The notes under the pieces: model-generated
The model's database searches: none
Told to the model about the DNA's origin: nothing
The model's input: the letters and a program-made list of their open reading frames with translations, nothing else
Program-made: the position numbers and the translations under genes
From: Vesta saturnalis
Taxonomy: Eukaryota > Arthropoda > Insecta > Coleoptera > Lampyridae
Assembly: GCA_036346205.1 (NCBI GenBank)
Contig: JARFJB010000108.1
Span: 105,001 to 169,000 of the forward strand
Direction: 5' to 3'
DNA: 64,000 nt
Shown here: one piece after another, positions 48,841 through 61,439 of the stretch
Position numbering within the stretch: position 1 is the stretch's first letter
How the letters are laid out: each line of letters begins with the position of its first letter

Positions 48841-48969
48841 TCTACGCTTTTGTAATTATGTTATTAAAAATAATCTAAAATGTTCAGATATTCTATCACC
48901 TTATGACGTTTTACCTTTTTCATATTTTCTTAGTGTACTGTTACATTTAAAGGCTATATTTAAATAAAG

Positions 48970-49850
48970 TATTCATAATTCGTTAGAAATTAATTTTGTG
49001 AAATATATGCAAAAGAAATGAAATTCTATCTTAAAACTGGGTATTGGAATAAACTAAATCTAGCGCTTTCGTAATATCGGTTATTTGTTTTATTAGATTA
49101 AGTTCTTTTTGAAATTTAGATTCTGATTAAGGTACATTTAATAATATGTGTATATTTTTTATAATTATATTATAGGAAGGTTAGTGAAAAATGGAGAAAT
49201 CTAGTCTATTATGTATTTTAGCGATAGCAGACCTTCCCATACAGACTCAGTAGTTCATAACTGATCTGCCCATCGACATAATTATAAAATGGTGGCATTT
49301 ATTTTTTATATACATGGATTATTAAACGTACACTTATCAGAATCCAGTTCTCAGAAAGAACTTAGTTCAATAAAACAAATACCAGTAAATAAGGGATACC
49401 ACGAATATAATACATAAAAAACAATTAAAACAAGCGTTAAATTTATTTTATCCTAATAACTCAGTTTTAATAAAGAATTTCGTTTCTCTAGCTTAACCTA
49501 CAAAAATAATTTCTAACGAATTAAGAAGACTTGACTTGCATATATGCTTTAAAAGTAACAATATAATAGGAAAGTATGCAAAAATAAAAAAAAACTGTTA
49601 GGAGAGAGAAGTCAGGAGTATATAAGTTGAATTGTAGTTATTTTACTAATATTGTATCGGTTAAACAGGAAGAAAAAACTAAAACTTCTGAACACTATAG
49701 ATCTTTTTAATATCATAATAATAAATCTGTAGTGATCCTGAAAATCCTTACTATAAATTTTCCTATCCTAGTAAATAATTCCTATCAAAACATATTTCCG
49801 ATTTCCTTAGACAACTGTTTTATCATTATTTATACATAATAATTAATTAT
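48970..49850. other. AT-rich stretch, no recognisable gene
   Basis: No long frame or motif. It may include the decayed 5' part of the Ty3/gypsy element that becomes readable at about 49.9 kb. Confidence 0.4.
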
Positions 49851-49899
49851 ACACTCCTTCACACTCCATACAAACGTTCCCTATAAATACCAGACCGCC

Positions 49900-51038
49900 T
49901 GCATTACACATCCACTTCGACCTTACCTTTTCGTTAGAAAATAAATTCATTCTTAAGACTGACGCATCAAACGTTGCGGTAAGAGCAGTATTATGTAACT
50001 CTAGTGATATACCTATAGCATAAGCCAGCAGATCTTTAAACATTGCCGAAAAAAACTATGGTATGATTGAAAAATGGCTTTTAGCAATAGTTTGGACAGT
50101 ACAAAAAATTCCGACACTATTTGGTAAAAAAAATTCTATTTTCACTGACCACAAACCTCTTATATTTATTTGGCATAAATAATTCATCTAACCGAATTAC
50201 GAAATTTAGACTTGATGATTATGATTTCACAGTTCGTTACGTTAAAGGGAAATAAAACGTCTTAGCTGACGCTTTATCGCTTAATCAGTATATCCAAATG
50301 AATTAAAATCGATGTCACAACCTTATAATAAATCTATTATTGTTATTGCCAGAGCTCAGGGAAAAATAAAAATGAAAACAGTCCTATCTACGATGTTCAC
50401 GATATCAAGCCGGATCACCCTGGTATTATCGAACTTTTGAAACCACCGGAACAATGTGTCGAATTATTAGTTGGCAATGGATATAAAGCTTTAAAACTAG
50501 GTAAGAATTCTGATGACAGGGAATTTTATAAAATAAATAATCTCGTATACGATATAAAGGCCAACATTACATATGTTAATTACGAAGGCCGGATAAACGC
50601 CATCGTCCTTAGGGAAATCCTAAATAATCTAAAACGTTATTATTTCTGGATAGGGTTACAGAAAAATGTAGAAAATCTCGCTAAATGTGTGTTCTTGGCA
50701 TCAAATCTGTGTAAAGTAATTGAACCGTTATGCAATTTTGATAACTATCCGATTGGATTAAAGTATCGTAAAGAGCACGGAATGATGCTAAAAATAGCCT
50801 ACTAGATTCAAAAGTATGCAGGAAAACTAATTTTGACAAAAATGGTAAAAGTGTTAACTTTAATGTTGGTGACGAAGTGTTAGGGAGAAACGATGCACGT
50901 GTGAACAAATGCGGCGATTTATTTAAAGGACCTAATAAAGTGATTGCAAACAAAATTACTAACGTAGTCATTAAGATAGGAAATAAGTTAACGGAAATAC
51001 ATAAACATAGGGACAAATTATTTGTTAGTAATAAGTAA
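49900..51038 (+). pseudogene. Ty3/gypsy pol remnant (RNase H and integrase pieces)
   Basis: RNase H: FILKTDASNVAVRAVLCNSS, then AEKNYGMIEK and FTDHKPLIFIW, with a TAA after IWHK (about 50180). Then DDYDFTVRYVKG and ADALS. Integrase N-terminal region: VLREILNNLKRYYFWIGLQK with a degenerate zinc finger (the second Cys pair is lost). The catalytic DDE core is missing: the text jumps to the C-terminal region (VNFNVGDEVLGRND...KCGDLFKGPNKVI) and stops near 51038. There are several stops and one large deletion; dead. A purine-rich tract and a putative LTR follow. Confidence 0.8.
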
Positions 51039-51087
51039 CGTTTATGAGTTACAAAAAAAAACATATTCCTATATGACAGTGTTTTTT

Positions 51088-51104
51088 TCCTCAGGGAGGA
51101 GAAG
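51088..51104 (+). other. Polypurine tract of the gypsy element
   Basis: CAGGGAGGAGAAG sits directly before a TGTGATGTACACG that looks like an LTR start. The position after the pol stop and the purine bias fit a plus-strand primer site. Confidence 0.55.
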
Positions 51105-52518
51105 TGTGATGTACACGAGGCAATTAGGGTTATTAGTTTACCTACTTAACATGCATTTAAGTTAATTTATTTTATATTCAGCGATCAAAGTCCAATTCAC
51201 TTCCCTGGCCATGAAGCTAATATATAAAATAGGTAATTATACTTTCCAGAAATAAGAATTAAATTGAGTTTAGTCGAGTTAACATCGTGTGCAATTTATT
51301 TCATATACGAAAATGAATTAGACTTTTTGACAGTGCCCTTTCCTTAACAGGAAACGAGAATACCACGTACACGTACACATGCACCGACGCACCTATGCAC
51401 ATGCACACGTGGACGCACACGCACGCAATCACACACACACACAAGCACTTACGCACACGCGCATAATTAAGTTTTTCCTGCATCTGTGTTACTATCTTAA
51501 CCAGTATCATGTCCCGAACCAGACAAGCCTGACCAGTATCCTGACCAGCAGTCAGACTAGCTTGACCAGTATCCATCATCAGTACCCCTTAACCATTATC
51601 CTGTAGCCCGTACTATTAACCTAACCGGACCAACACCATTTGTTTTATCCCCGCACGCTTTTGTGCACTATCTTCTTAGTGGTGTAACGCCCCGAGGAGG
51701 GTACATAAAAGTGACTAGAGTAAGAAGTGGTCTAACTGTGTTTAGGCCCCAAAAGGCTATATATTTCTAAACGCAGAATCATCCCTTATCGCTATTCCTG
51801 GAGGTGATTTGCCTTGAGAAGGGTCTTGAAGGGCTGTGAGTGGAAGTGGTTAATTATATAGAGGTTGCGTCCCGAATAATTAGCTACATTTATTACGAAT
51901 ATGGCCCCCTTAGCGATACTAAACCTTAGCCGGCAGTTTCGACTTCGAAGAAGGTATTACCGTTACACTAGGTCCCCAACCAGAATCTCCAGTTAATAAT
52001 TATATATTTACACCGTTAACTGCATTAGATACCAGATTTAATTTAATTATAAATACGTGCATCCTGTATATAGATTCCAGTACCCTGTTATGATTTCATT
52101 CATAAATAATTCGTTACTAATTATTACATATTAGTAATATGCCACCCGAATACATTATTACCTGTATATATCAACACCTGCCCGTGTATATAAATTCCAG
52201 TCCCCTGGTATGGTTTCATTCATAAACCTTTCAATACTAGGTATTGCATATCAGTAATTTCCTTGCCTGTCAAAAGTATTCCATTAAGGTAAGAACCTTT
52301 AGGGAATCAGCGGTTCGTAGCAGCACACTAACTATTATACGTAATTACAAGTACAAACTTAGTACTCACCTTTAGTTAATGCTGTGTAATCCTGAACACA
52401 CATAACATAGTACGCACGACAGTTATTGTATATTCTCACAGTAATTAATATTCATTAACAAGATACTTAACGTGCTTGTAACATTTGTGTTTTGATTGTA
52501 TGTTTCCAGGCGTTAGCA
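51105..52518 (+). repeat. Putative Ty3/gypsy LTR, ~1.4 kb
   Basis: Starts TGTGATGTACACG after the purine tract and would end ...GCGTTAGCA, followed by AG and TGGGGGCCCC, which resembles the first bases of a tRNA-Pro primer-binding site (TGGGGGC...). TG...CA ends are as expected. Inside are GACCAGTATC repeats (51500-51570), a remnant CA patch (51360-51460) and duplicated CCCCTGGTATGGTTTCATTCATAA-type segments (about 52080 and 52200). The outer limits are inferred because no second LTR is in the window. Confidence 0.4.
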
Positions 52519-52818
52519 AGTGGGGGCCCCTGTAATTAACCAGAGAAACTAGGCAGTGGCGTTCCGTCTAATACCAGCACCAGCGATCACCCAATTTCAT
52601 TCATTTTTATTTACTAATTAAGTCCATTAGAGTTTATTTTATTTAATTTTTGTTAATTTCTGTCTAGAATTGTTTATAATTTTTATATATTGTGACTAAA
52701 TGAATCTGTTACAAAATAACTAAGTCTTAATCCGGGCAAGCCACATTACGCCAAGGTAGTGAAAACTCGACATCTACCTGAGAATAGAAATTAAGGGCAA
52801 AAGAATCAAAACTATAAT

Positions 52819-53034
52819 TTGCCGAACATTACAAAATTAGCACTCATCAACATGAGATGTTACAAATCAAACTATTCCTCACACTTAAACACAGTAAACC
52901 ATAATTTGAATAATCATTTTCAAGTTTTATACAACCAGAACAAAAGTAAAAAACTAGATTCATTAGAAGCTTTAGAAATTATAAAGAGTAAATATTCTGG
53001 TCAGTTATTAAACGAACAATTCACTACTTTTTAA
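52819..53034 (+). pseudogene. C-terminal tail of a Penelope-type GIY-YIG protein
   Basis: The frame reads KSNYSSHLNTVNHNLNNHF, then KKLDSLEALEIIKSKYSG and LLNEQFTTF before the stop. The SxxxxHL...H and KKLxxLExLEI...LLNEQ pattern is the region after the GIY-YIG nuclease in many Penelope-like retroelements. The nuclease core itself is not readable upstream. Identity is plausible, not certain. Confidence 0.45.
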
Positions 53035-53389
53035 CCGATAAATACTTGTGCCCCCGCACACTTTCTTAATAACATGTTAAATATTGCATAAAAACATATG
53101 CGCTGTAAGTATATTTAAGATCGCTGCCTGCGTTCGGAACAGCGAACATCAAGTTAATCCCTTAAAGCGTTAAAAAGAAACTAAATCGACCAACCTCTGC
53201 CAGCGTCGTTCTCACGATGCCGGGCAGAGCTCTTCAGCTAGAGAGCTATTTATGTCTAGTGTGTCGACTGCCATGGAGTTTCCGCTGTTGTGAGGAGCAC
53301 GAATAACATATAATGCGCCATCCCGCCAGATGATCACATCGCTGTTGAGCCTACTTTAGGATGCCCCTAACTGCCAGGCCGGTAACTGG

Positions 53390-53560
53390 AAAAGAAGAAA
53401 TACCTGGCTAAGTGCGTGAATTGCGATGGTGATCACCCGACCAACTTCCGGGGATGCCAGAAGTTCCCACGTTTCTCGCAGCCCCAGGGGAAGCGGACCG
53501 ACGCCAACAGAAGGGGATATCGCCGAGAGCGATACCCTCTCAATATCATTATGTCGTTAG
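53390..53560 (+). pseudogene. Jockey-like Gag zinc-knuckle remnant
   Basis: The plus strand reads KKYLAKCVNCDGDHPTNFRG and then C, a CCHC knuckle of the C-x2-C-x4-H-x4-C type seen in ORF1 of Jockey-clade elements, followed by basic residues. The surrounding 53.1-53.6 kb is GC-richer than its neighbourhood, consistent with a separate insertion. Confidence 0.6.
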
Positions 53561-53599
53561 TTGGCAGCAGCATTAACTAACACGCAAACTGCGACTGAC

Positions 53600-55400
53600 C
53601 TGTGAGGAGTGATCCTGACGAACGATGAGGCCATTTTTAGGTAAGCACTCTCCGGAACAGCGACGAGAAGGGATGCTTCGGATAGATATACTAGTATCGA
53701 CTTTCCATAACTATTTTCTGCCCTAAACATATCCCCTACTTGTTCTGTACCGCCTCACGTTGCAGAAATCTCCTTCTACTGCTGCACAATAATAAAGTCG
53801 CTATCGTTGTGTAGACAACTGTGACTATTAAACTTATACGCTTTCCCCCTTTATTTGAGATATCCGAAGCTGCAGAATTACCTACACCCGCCGAAAGACA
53901 ATAGAAAAGTCTACACAGTACTAACTCCAATAGCATACAACGATCTTTTTTTGTATTTTTTGGAAACTAACAAACTACCCAACACGATGTCAACAGGCAT
54001 ATCATGAACATCACGCAACCCACGAACCGAAGAAGACGAAGACCCTGAGCACCGCACCACCAACATAACACGATACTTTGTGTTTATTATTTAGTTATAA
54101 TTGCACTTTGTATTTACAACCTATATGCAGATGTATCTATATGCAGTCAATAAATTAAACATTATAACAAATAAGAGGCATTTTAACAGGTTCTAATAAA
54201 TATACAAACTTCAAATACTAAAATCTGATTTTTTGTAAAGAAAATAGAAAACTGTATACATTAAAATGTAAATGGCTATGATAATGATGAAAAAAGTTCA
54301 ATATCCGTATGGTAATGATATTAAGCATAAAATAATAAGCAATAAAGGAAAACAATATATTCGCTTAAATTTCTGAATGTAGTTAGAAAGTAATGTGAAT
54401 TCGTTACGATTTCCAATTTCCGAATCACATCTTCTATGCACATTTCATATTGTTCTCAAAGTTCATAAACTTTAGACCGTATTGTTTCAATTTCTATCAA
54501 ACATCATTCGCAAAAGTTTTGAAAGTCGTTCAGTTAGATTTAATATTACTTTACGAAGTATCCGTATTAGTCTCATTCCTTTATTGTCACACTATAGCAG
54601 ACGGATTCATCATACATTATAGAGTTTTTTTACAGAAGCTTCAGTTTTATATGAATTAAAGGTTGGATGCTTTATTTGTACAGTAAGTTCAATTTTATCG
54701 AATTTTGTTTTGATTTTGACATCGGAAAAGAGGAGTGATATCCTTGAACGCATGATATATAGTCCCCGTTTGGTATTGGTCAACACTAGAATTGATGGAT
54801 GAGTGCCCGTCGCCCCTATCTGTATTACACTCGTATCCTACAAAGTTGCTGAAGTCTTATGTCAATATTCGTGCCCGTTTTCTGTGCTATCTAATATAAT
54901 TATCCTATAAATTTGTTGGCAGTTACGATAAATACATTACGCCCAGATAATCTATTAATTCGCATTCAGAATATTAACAGTATTGTTTCCGCAAAGCGCT
55001 GTTACGTAAAAACCGTTTAATTTCACTAACCATACACATAGTTTACATGAGAAGTGATATTTATTATTCTCTGTTCTGATATTTAGTAGAGCACAATATG
55101 AATGATCGTGTTATTGCATGATTTTAAAAATACCAATTTAAGAACAGACAGAACAAAATGGAATTCTTGTGTCAATTATTGAGTTTGTATAAATTAAAAC
55201 AATTTTATTTTGTATTGTTTTATTTCTAGTTGATTGTTGCAGTCATATATTTAATCACTCTCCTGAAAAAATATACTTCATGATTCATTGGCCGGTACAC
55301 TGATTTCTGGCAGGGTATCAAGAACATTTTCATTGTTACTGTCACTCATATTTTCAATAACAGTTTTCATTTCACGCTAAACCCAGTCTTTCCCCCCACA
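53600..55400. other. AT-rich stretch, no recognisable gene
   Basis: Short frames only (up to about 69 codons), none with a motif. The 55200-55400 part leads into the dispersed repeat. Confidence 0.4.
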
Positions 55401-55410
55401 AATTTTTCAT

Positions 55411-55860
55411 TACGAAAACAGACAAAATTGCAAACGCAAAAACAATAATCTATGTCAAACAGACGTTTAAAACTTCATGACAGATGGAGGTTAATATACA
55501 TCTAGATGCTAACTTAAATTAAAAGAAATGAAATAATTTTAATTTTAATTTTTTTAGGAGAACTATGCAACTTCTTTTTTATACGTTCATAACGAAATCA
55601 GGCAACATTGTAAAAACAAAACAATAGTCTATATCAGAATGACATTTAAAACTTCATGTCAGATAGAGATTAAAAGACATAAATACATGTTAACGCAAAA
55701 AAAAAATCCAAAGTCGGTCGCTTCTATAAAAATATCGGCAATACAGCTTCAACGTTTTCAATCATATTTATTTAATTATTTATTTCGCTTTACATTAAAA
55801 AACTTCATAAATAAAATTTTTTTTTAAAAATACGTCTTCCTTTTTCTTATAAAGTTAATT
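55411..55860 (+). repeat. Dispersed repeat, two further copies
   Basis: Copies at 55411-55545 and 55560-55700 share CATTACGAAAACAGACAAAATTG / CATAACGAAATCAGGCAACATTG, AACAATA(A/G)TCTAT and AAAACTTCATG(A/T)CAGAT with the family at 6541-6770 and, inverted, 22677-23205. The tandem arrangement (period about 170-185 bp) is also shared. Confidence 0.65.
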
Positions 55861-55869
55861 ATGAAACAA

Positions 55870-56770
55870 TCTGAACTAACACTTCAATTCTACCTTAGGA
55901 TTTTTTTGCCGCGTCATATCAAAAAATTGCATAGAACATAATTAATCGATATGTTTAAGGTCGATATCTAGGTCTTTTATATCTTAAAATATGCAGCTGT
56001 TTTAAAAACATTTGATGAAAACCAAAAACTTCCCCTAATAAACGCCCATGCCCGCCACTGGATTTCTCCAAAAATCAGTAACCTAAATGAAAACAAGCTT
56101 AAGGGGGGTCTCGATAGATAATTAGGCAACACATCAAACCCTCATAAGAGCAATGTTGAAAACGTTCTAACTTTTTATATTATTATGAAGTTATTTGAAA
56201 CTTTAGAGAAACGCGTAAAACGTCAAAATAGTCCCGAAACCTTCCTAAATATTTGAATATAAGGTTTTTTTAATTTTAATCTTTATATAGTTTTTTATTG
56301 AATTTTTTTCCGAGAAGTGATTAAATTGGAATATTTATAGATATAGCTTTTTCGAAATACGAACCGTTAAAATTTTGAAAAAATTGTAGATTTATAATAT
56401 ACTAAATTTAAAACATTATAAAAACGATAAATGTTCTGATGTCAATAAGATAGAAATTCCATTAGAAAATATAGCAGCATTAAATGACCCGTGGGTACAT
56501 AGATTTTCAGGTATTCCTTAGCAAGTGCCTATTTTCTATTGAAACACAAATGTAATCGGATTAACTGTGTGTCCTTCAAACTATTATTTAAATTAAAATA
56601 ATAAAAATAGTATCTACTTTATGTATGCACTTAATTAAATTATAATGCATTCATATCAGTAAAAATTAGAATTAAAAAATTAATTATTCAATTTATTTAT
56701 TTTGTGTCAAAGAAAAAAACAAAGTATTTTAAAATATTGTAAACAAATTATAGAGGTGAACAAACAAAAC
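55870..56770. other. AT-rich stretch, no recognisable gene
   Basis: No frame of note. It probably includes the 3' flank of the Mutator-like/YqaJ element. Confidence 0.35.
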
Positions 56771-56780
56771 AATTTAAACT

Positions 56781-59201
56781 TTAGTTGGTCATTTGTACAG
56801 TTCTAAGACTTAAATTACGAGATCTGCGTGGATCCACTAATTCCGGTAATAAAGACTTATAGTAAAATTCTTGTAATTTTTTTACCATATGATTCTCCCA
56901 AAATGTATCATGTCTATAAAAAACAAAACATATTGTTTCATTTAATGTTCAAAACATTTATTGTTACTACGTACCTTTGAGTTTCTTCAATATGGATTCC
57001 TGTTGCAGTGTAGACAATAAAGTAGCATTTGATTTGTTTGGTAATATGTAAAATTCCTTGCACCTAATAATAATAATTATCGTTCCTCTTTAATTTAATT
57101 TTATTGTTTTCGGAATCTACAACACAATAATTAATTAAATTTAGTTTACATGCCTCCACAGGATCAATAACGCCGCTTTTTAAAGAGCTTTTTATTTCCA
57201 TCACTGTATCTTCTTCTACTAGTCCGTCAGACGAACGTGCTAAAAATGGTTTTTCTTCGACTATAAAGAGTCCGCATGTAGTGGCTTTTAACTTGAATAG
57301 TTGTTAAAATAGTTTAATTGCATTTGATTCACTGTTTAGGCCAAGACGGTGTACGTATTCCCTTTAAAAACGTTGTAGGATAAGGAGCAAACAGTTTTGG
57401 AAGTGAACGTTGTTTTAAGCAACATATTTTCCCAAAAATTGCATGCCGTTAAATATTTCTTACGTTCTACTTACCACAAAACACTTTTTGATTGGTTCAA
57501 GGTACCTTCTTCAATCTTTTCTTTGTTGACATTTTCCAAACAAGTCAAAAATTGACTAATGCGCAGTTAGTGCTCATCTTTTGAAAGATAGGGTTCATTT
57601 ACCAATTCATAACATTATCCGCGGCTACAAATGTCCTATTTTTAGAGTGATCTGAAATCAACTACTGTAATGAAGAAGTTTGTATTGAAGAAAACGTTAT
57701 TAAAATAATACATACACTTTGTTACCTTCTTCCTACGACGGACGCTAACGCTTTCACAGCTGCATTACGGAAACGGCCTAAAGTTGAAGGATTGCACATA
57801 TAAATATCTTCACCTTTTTTGATATCGATAGTCTTTACTAAGATCGCTGAATTTATTGATGTAATTACGAAGCAAATGATTCCGACATTCTATTTTTCTT
57901 ATATAAAATGACGGGTCGTCTAGGGAAGTTTGTGTTAAATGGTTGTATACACTACTGTCTCCGTCACTAATCAATTGGTCATAAATTAGGTTATTCCGTC
58001 AAATTGATTCTGAAAATCCTTCGCAAATAATACCAGATTCCATTGCAGTGGAATTCTTAGCCCAGTTCCGAAAACATTCACGATGATCCACATCATGGCC
58101 TCTGACACACAAACAGCAATATTTGTTTTTGACACCCAAATGCAAAATCTTTTTTGATTTAGCTCCGATTATGGATGCCTGAAAAAATCCTTTATAAAAA
58201 AAAGACTTCATTATAACTTACAACTCCAGAAAGTGCAGAATAGCTTCTACGGTCAGATATTTTTCCCCAAGCTCCGTCTGCTGTCACTGGTATAATTGGA
58301 ATGTTACTCACATTTTTTCTTCAGCGGATTCGGCTTCTTTTACAGCTTTGCTCATTAATTGTTAAAATGGTATCTCCATTGCTGCAACTAGCTTAGCTAA
58401 TTGGGTATATCTAATTCCAATTGATACAGCACCAATAACGGCAGCACGGTTTGTTGAACCAAAAGAAGCATCAGTGCCACCAGTTCTTACCACATCTGTC
58501 TTTCCGCACTTAGTACATTTAAAGGTAAGCGTACTTTCTAATCCTTCTGCCTTTTCTGATATGACATCTGTGCCAAAAAAAGAACAACCAAAACCAACGT
58601 GTTGTAGTGATTTCAACACATTTAAGAAACATTTTGTATGTATCATACTGCGGCCTGATAAATTGTGTTTCTGAGTGGCATCTGATTCTTGATCGCTTTC
58701 CAACAATAATGAAACATCTGAACTGTCTTCATCAAAAGAAATATCAAATTGATCTTTGGGTTCAGTATCCATGTCTGTCACCATTTCCTGACAATTATCA
58801 GTATCGGACACCAACAAATCTTAGTCATCATTATGATGGTAGCTGATGCTACAAGGTTCGTCTTCCGAACAAGGGTGGATGCAAGCTTCTGTTGAAATCT
58901 TACCCAATTTCCTATAAAAGGGATTTATCAATAAAAAGATCTATCTATAATTTTTTTTACATATTCTGACATTTGAAAACTAACAAAAAAAAATTTCGTA
59001 CCACTTGCATGGATTTGCTAATAGTGAATCGTACATAATTTTTTTATTTATGATAATTACAGGACATCTTAATAAATTATAACAAAGGGAATATTTCAAT
59101 AAAATAAAATTGCATATAGATACTTACGCTTCTCGCGCCCTTTTTAATATCACACTCCTACTTCTTGTTGGAACACTCACACTTTTTCTTGCTTTAGGCA
59201 T
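56781..59201 (-). pseudogene. Mutator-like transposase domain plus YqaJ-type nuclease, intron-containing
   Basis: Exon 1 (59201-59128) codes MPKARKSVSVPTRSRSVILK and joins in phase at 58911. The Mutator-like region has FGCSFFGTDVISEKAEGLES, CTKCGKTDVV, NRAAVIGAVSIG and VAAMEIPF; next come PVTADGAWGK, the 43-nt intron 58221-58179, then ILHLGVKNKYCCLC, FRNWAKNSTAMESGII and LISDGDSSVY. The YqaJ part (57520-56781) has LNQSKSVLW, PFLARSSDGLVEED and VMEIKSSL (D and E-x-K catalytic acids), HDTFWENHM and LLPELVDPRRSRN, with a further intron before HDTFW. Lesions include TAA at about 58823, TAA after MEIPF (58362), a shift near 58310, TAA near 57473 and TAG in YYYQVQG (about 57080). It probably encodes a cut-and-paste transposase fused or linked to a resection nuclease. 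The name follows the domain families; the element class is inferred. Confidence 0.8.
58179..58221 (-). other. 43-nt intron in the Mutator-like gene
   Basis: Donor GTAAGT (from 58221) and acceptor TTTTTTCAG (to 58179). Removal joins LSGV to ASIIGAKSKK, the expected continuity of the family. Confidence 0.65.
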
Positions 59202-59209
59202 TTTTAGAC

Positions 59210-60600
59210 ACAATCACAACCTAACAACTGGTGTTTGATCGATGAGTATCGTTTGCAAAATGCCACTACACTGATAGCAATCCCGTAATTGTCTACATTT
59301 TATTAGAATATTTGAGGAATAACAGTGATCAATATATAATTACTCGATATGCTTAAGGTTAATTATAGGAAAAGCTATTTAGCCACTTTCTACACCTATA
59401 TCTCTTTAAATTTAACACTACATAACGAACTAATTAGAAAATAGTAGGAATTTGCTTTTATACAATTTATTTAAGTAACACTTTATGTTTATTACGTGTA
59501 ATTAAACAAAATAATGGAGTTGAGATACCTATATAATAAAATAAAGGTTACATCAGTTTTAAAAATTTCTATAAACAATAAAAAAATTTCAATTTTGTTG
59601 CAAGTTACTTTATTGTTCATGTCTTCTGTAAATTAGTTAAAAAATAATAAAGCGATCTGCATAAATTATTCTGAATATTGATTTAATCCCTCATCTTGCT
59701 TGTGGAAGATAAGTATTCAGGTAAAACCTTGAAAACCTTTCACTCCAGCACACTGGATAGCGCTGCAATCGATTTATATTTCGTTAAGCTATCTAGAGGG
59801 GCATTAAATAGAAAGTACATAGGTGTCTTCTTTCTGGAGTTATTGTGGATACCAACGTACATCCACACAGACACACACACACGCACACACGCACGCACCT
59901 CTATATCTTTTCGTTTTTTCGAAATCAAGCTAATGCCTAGCATGCATTGTGCAATGCATGTTTCACTGATGTAAACTGTGGAATAATTGTAAATAAATGG
60001 GAGCCTCTATCCCTAGCAACCATCACCTGCGATAATGGTGTAACCTCTTCTCTTATTCTTTTTTTTTTTTTGGTATTATATGAACACTTATCCACTTAAT
60101 TTTTTGCAATATCTAGAACACAGTTGCGGTTTATCTAACAATTTCTCCTATGCAGTTCCAGTGTATGCAAATCCATCAGAGTTGAGTTTTCGTTCTTTGT
60201 TTTTAATTTGAATTTGTATCTAGAATAAAGGATAACGGGTTTTCCACGTTTTGATTCTATCACTTGAATCACAAATATTCTATTCGTATACAAGTAAAAA
60301 AAAATACACTTTGCTACAAGATTCCTGAAGAACCAATTTGTTTTCGTAATACGGAAGTATTTGTATCCTCCCTACAATGATGGAGTGGGAAATATATTTT
60401 TACATCTAAATGAACGATGAGTAAGGTACTCTAATAATCATACCTTCAATAAACAATTGGATAATGCAATTTTAATATTTGTAATAAAGTAGTCTTAGAT
60501 TTAGAGCTTGCTAAAGGTGTGGTTGTCGGTGAATTTATGTTGATACCGTATTTACTGTAATGCAAAAAAAAATATAAGTACTTTGTATAGTTTTCAAAAT
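59210..60600. other. AT-rich stretch, no recognisable gene
   Basis: Contains a short ACACAC/GCAC run at 59865-59900 and a T run at 60058-60071. No gene seen. Confidence 0.4.
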
Positions 60601-60603
60601 GAT

Positions 60604-60755
60604 TGATTTTCGATTTGGGCTAACGCTTATATTTACATTGCATAACAGAGAAATACGTCTTTGTCGTTATAACATGACAATTAAGCTAGAAAGTTGTAAC
60701 TACTCAGTTTTTGTCACCACGGACGATGAGTTAAGAAAGACACTCAAATGTTGCC
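60604..60755 (+). repeat. Left inverted repeat of the 60.6-63.75 kb element
   Basis: The segment with GTCTTTGTCGTT, AAGCTAGAAAGTTGTAA and TTTTTGTCACC matches the reverse complement of 63600-63752 over about 150 bp, with scattered differences. It precedes a decayed transposase. Confidence 0.75.
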
Positions 60756-60829
60756 AAGAGCTTGTATTTAATGTGCACCAATATTTTTGTCGAGAATAGG
60801 ATAATTTTGGACCATTGGATATCCACATT

Positions 60830-61430
60830 AAAGAAGACTATTGAGAGTATGAAAAGGAATATTGTATTACCTAATACTATCCGAAACATTGTAAGATGTT
60901 TAAAATATGTGATATACTTAAAGATTTAAAACATACTACATGAGATATCATTTATGAGAAAAATGTTCAAAAGGAAGGGGTTATATTAGAAACACTCAGG
61001 AAAACATTAGCAGAAGGATCACTAGTAGTTTTTTTTTAAAGTACGTCCATAATATGCAATCATCATTGCCTCTACCAGTTGTATTCCTAGATCAAACCTG
61101 GGTATTCCCTAGAAAATAGTGTAAAAATGCAAACTATTCTTCTTAGATGCCAGAAATCAAGATGAGTTCATTGAAAATAGCAGTTCAATATTCGCCGCGC
61201 ACTCCAAATTGTTTGATTACCACGATAACATGGTTGTAGCAGCCTTTGAGAGGTGACTAGTTGATCAGCTATCACCTAAACCACAAGACCCATCTTTAGT
61301 TGGTACTGATAACGCATCAAAACACTCACGTGTGATAGAAAAAATGCCACCTAGTTCACAGAGTTACAAAAGTGGTTAAAAATTAAAAATATTGCTTTTC
61401 CTGATACAGAATTTAATATAGATCTTGTAC
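60830..61430 (+). pseudogene. Decayed Tc1/mariner-like (DDE_3) transposase
   Basis: Across frames the strand reads LETLRKTLAEGSLVVFF, LPVVFLDQTWVF (first catalytic Asp in the xxLDxTW motif), QDEFIENS, FDYHDNMVVAAFER, LVGTDNASKHSRV (second Asp in the MDNASYH-type motif) and KMPPSSQSYKS. The order and spacing match the DDE_3 core of Tc1/mariner-superfamily transposases. There are many stops and shifts. The region to 63.6 kb holds no more of it. Confidence 0.6.
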
Positions 61431-61439
61431 TGATCCCTC

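Noticed and set aside
47537..48967. 476-codon Ser/Leu/Pro/Phe frame
   Set aside because: A pure C/T tract cannot contain stop codons; three frames are open together, so it is not a gene.
60599..60799. 66-codon frame and its look-alike at 63453-63680 as a gene family
   Set aside because: The similarity is explained by the inverted repeat at the DNA level, including non-coding flanks.
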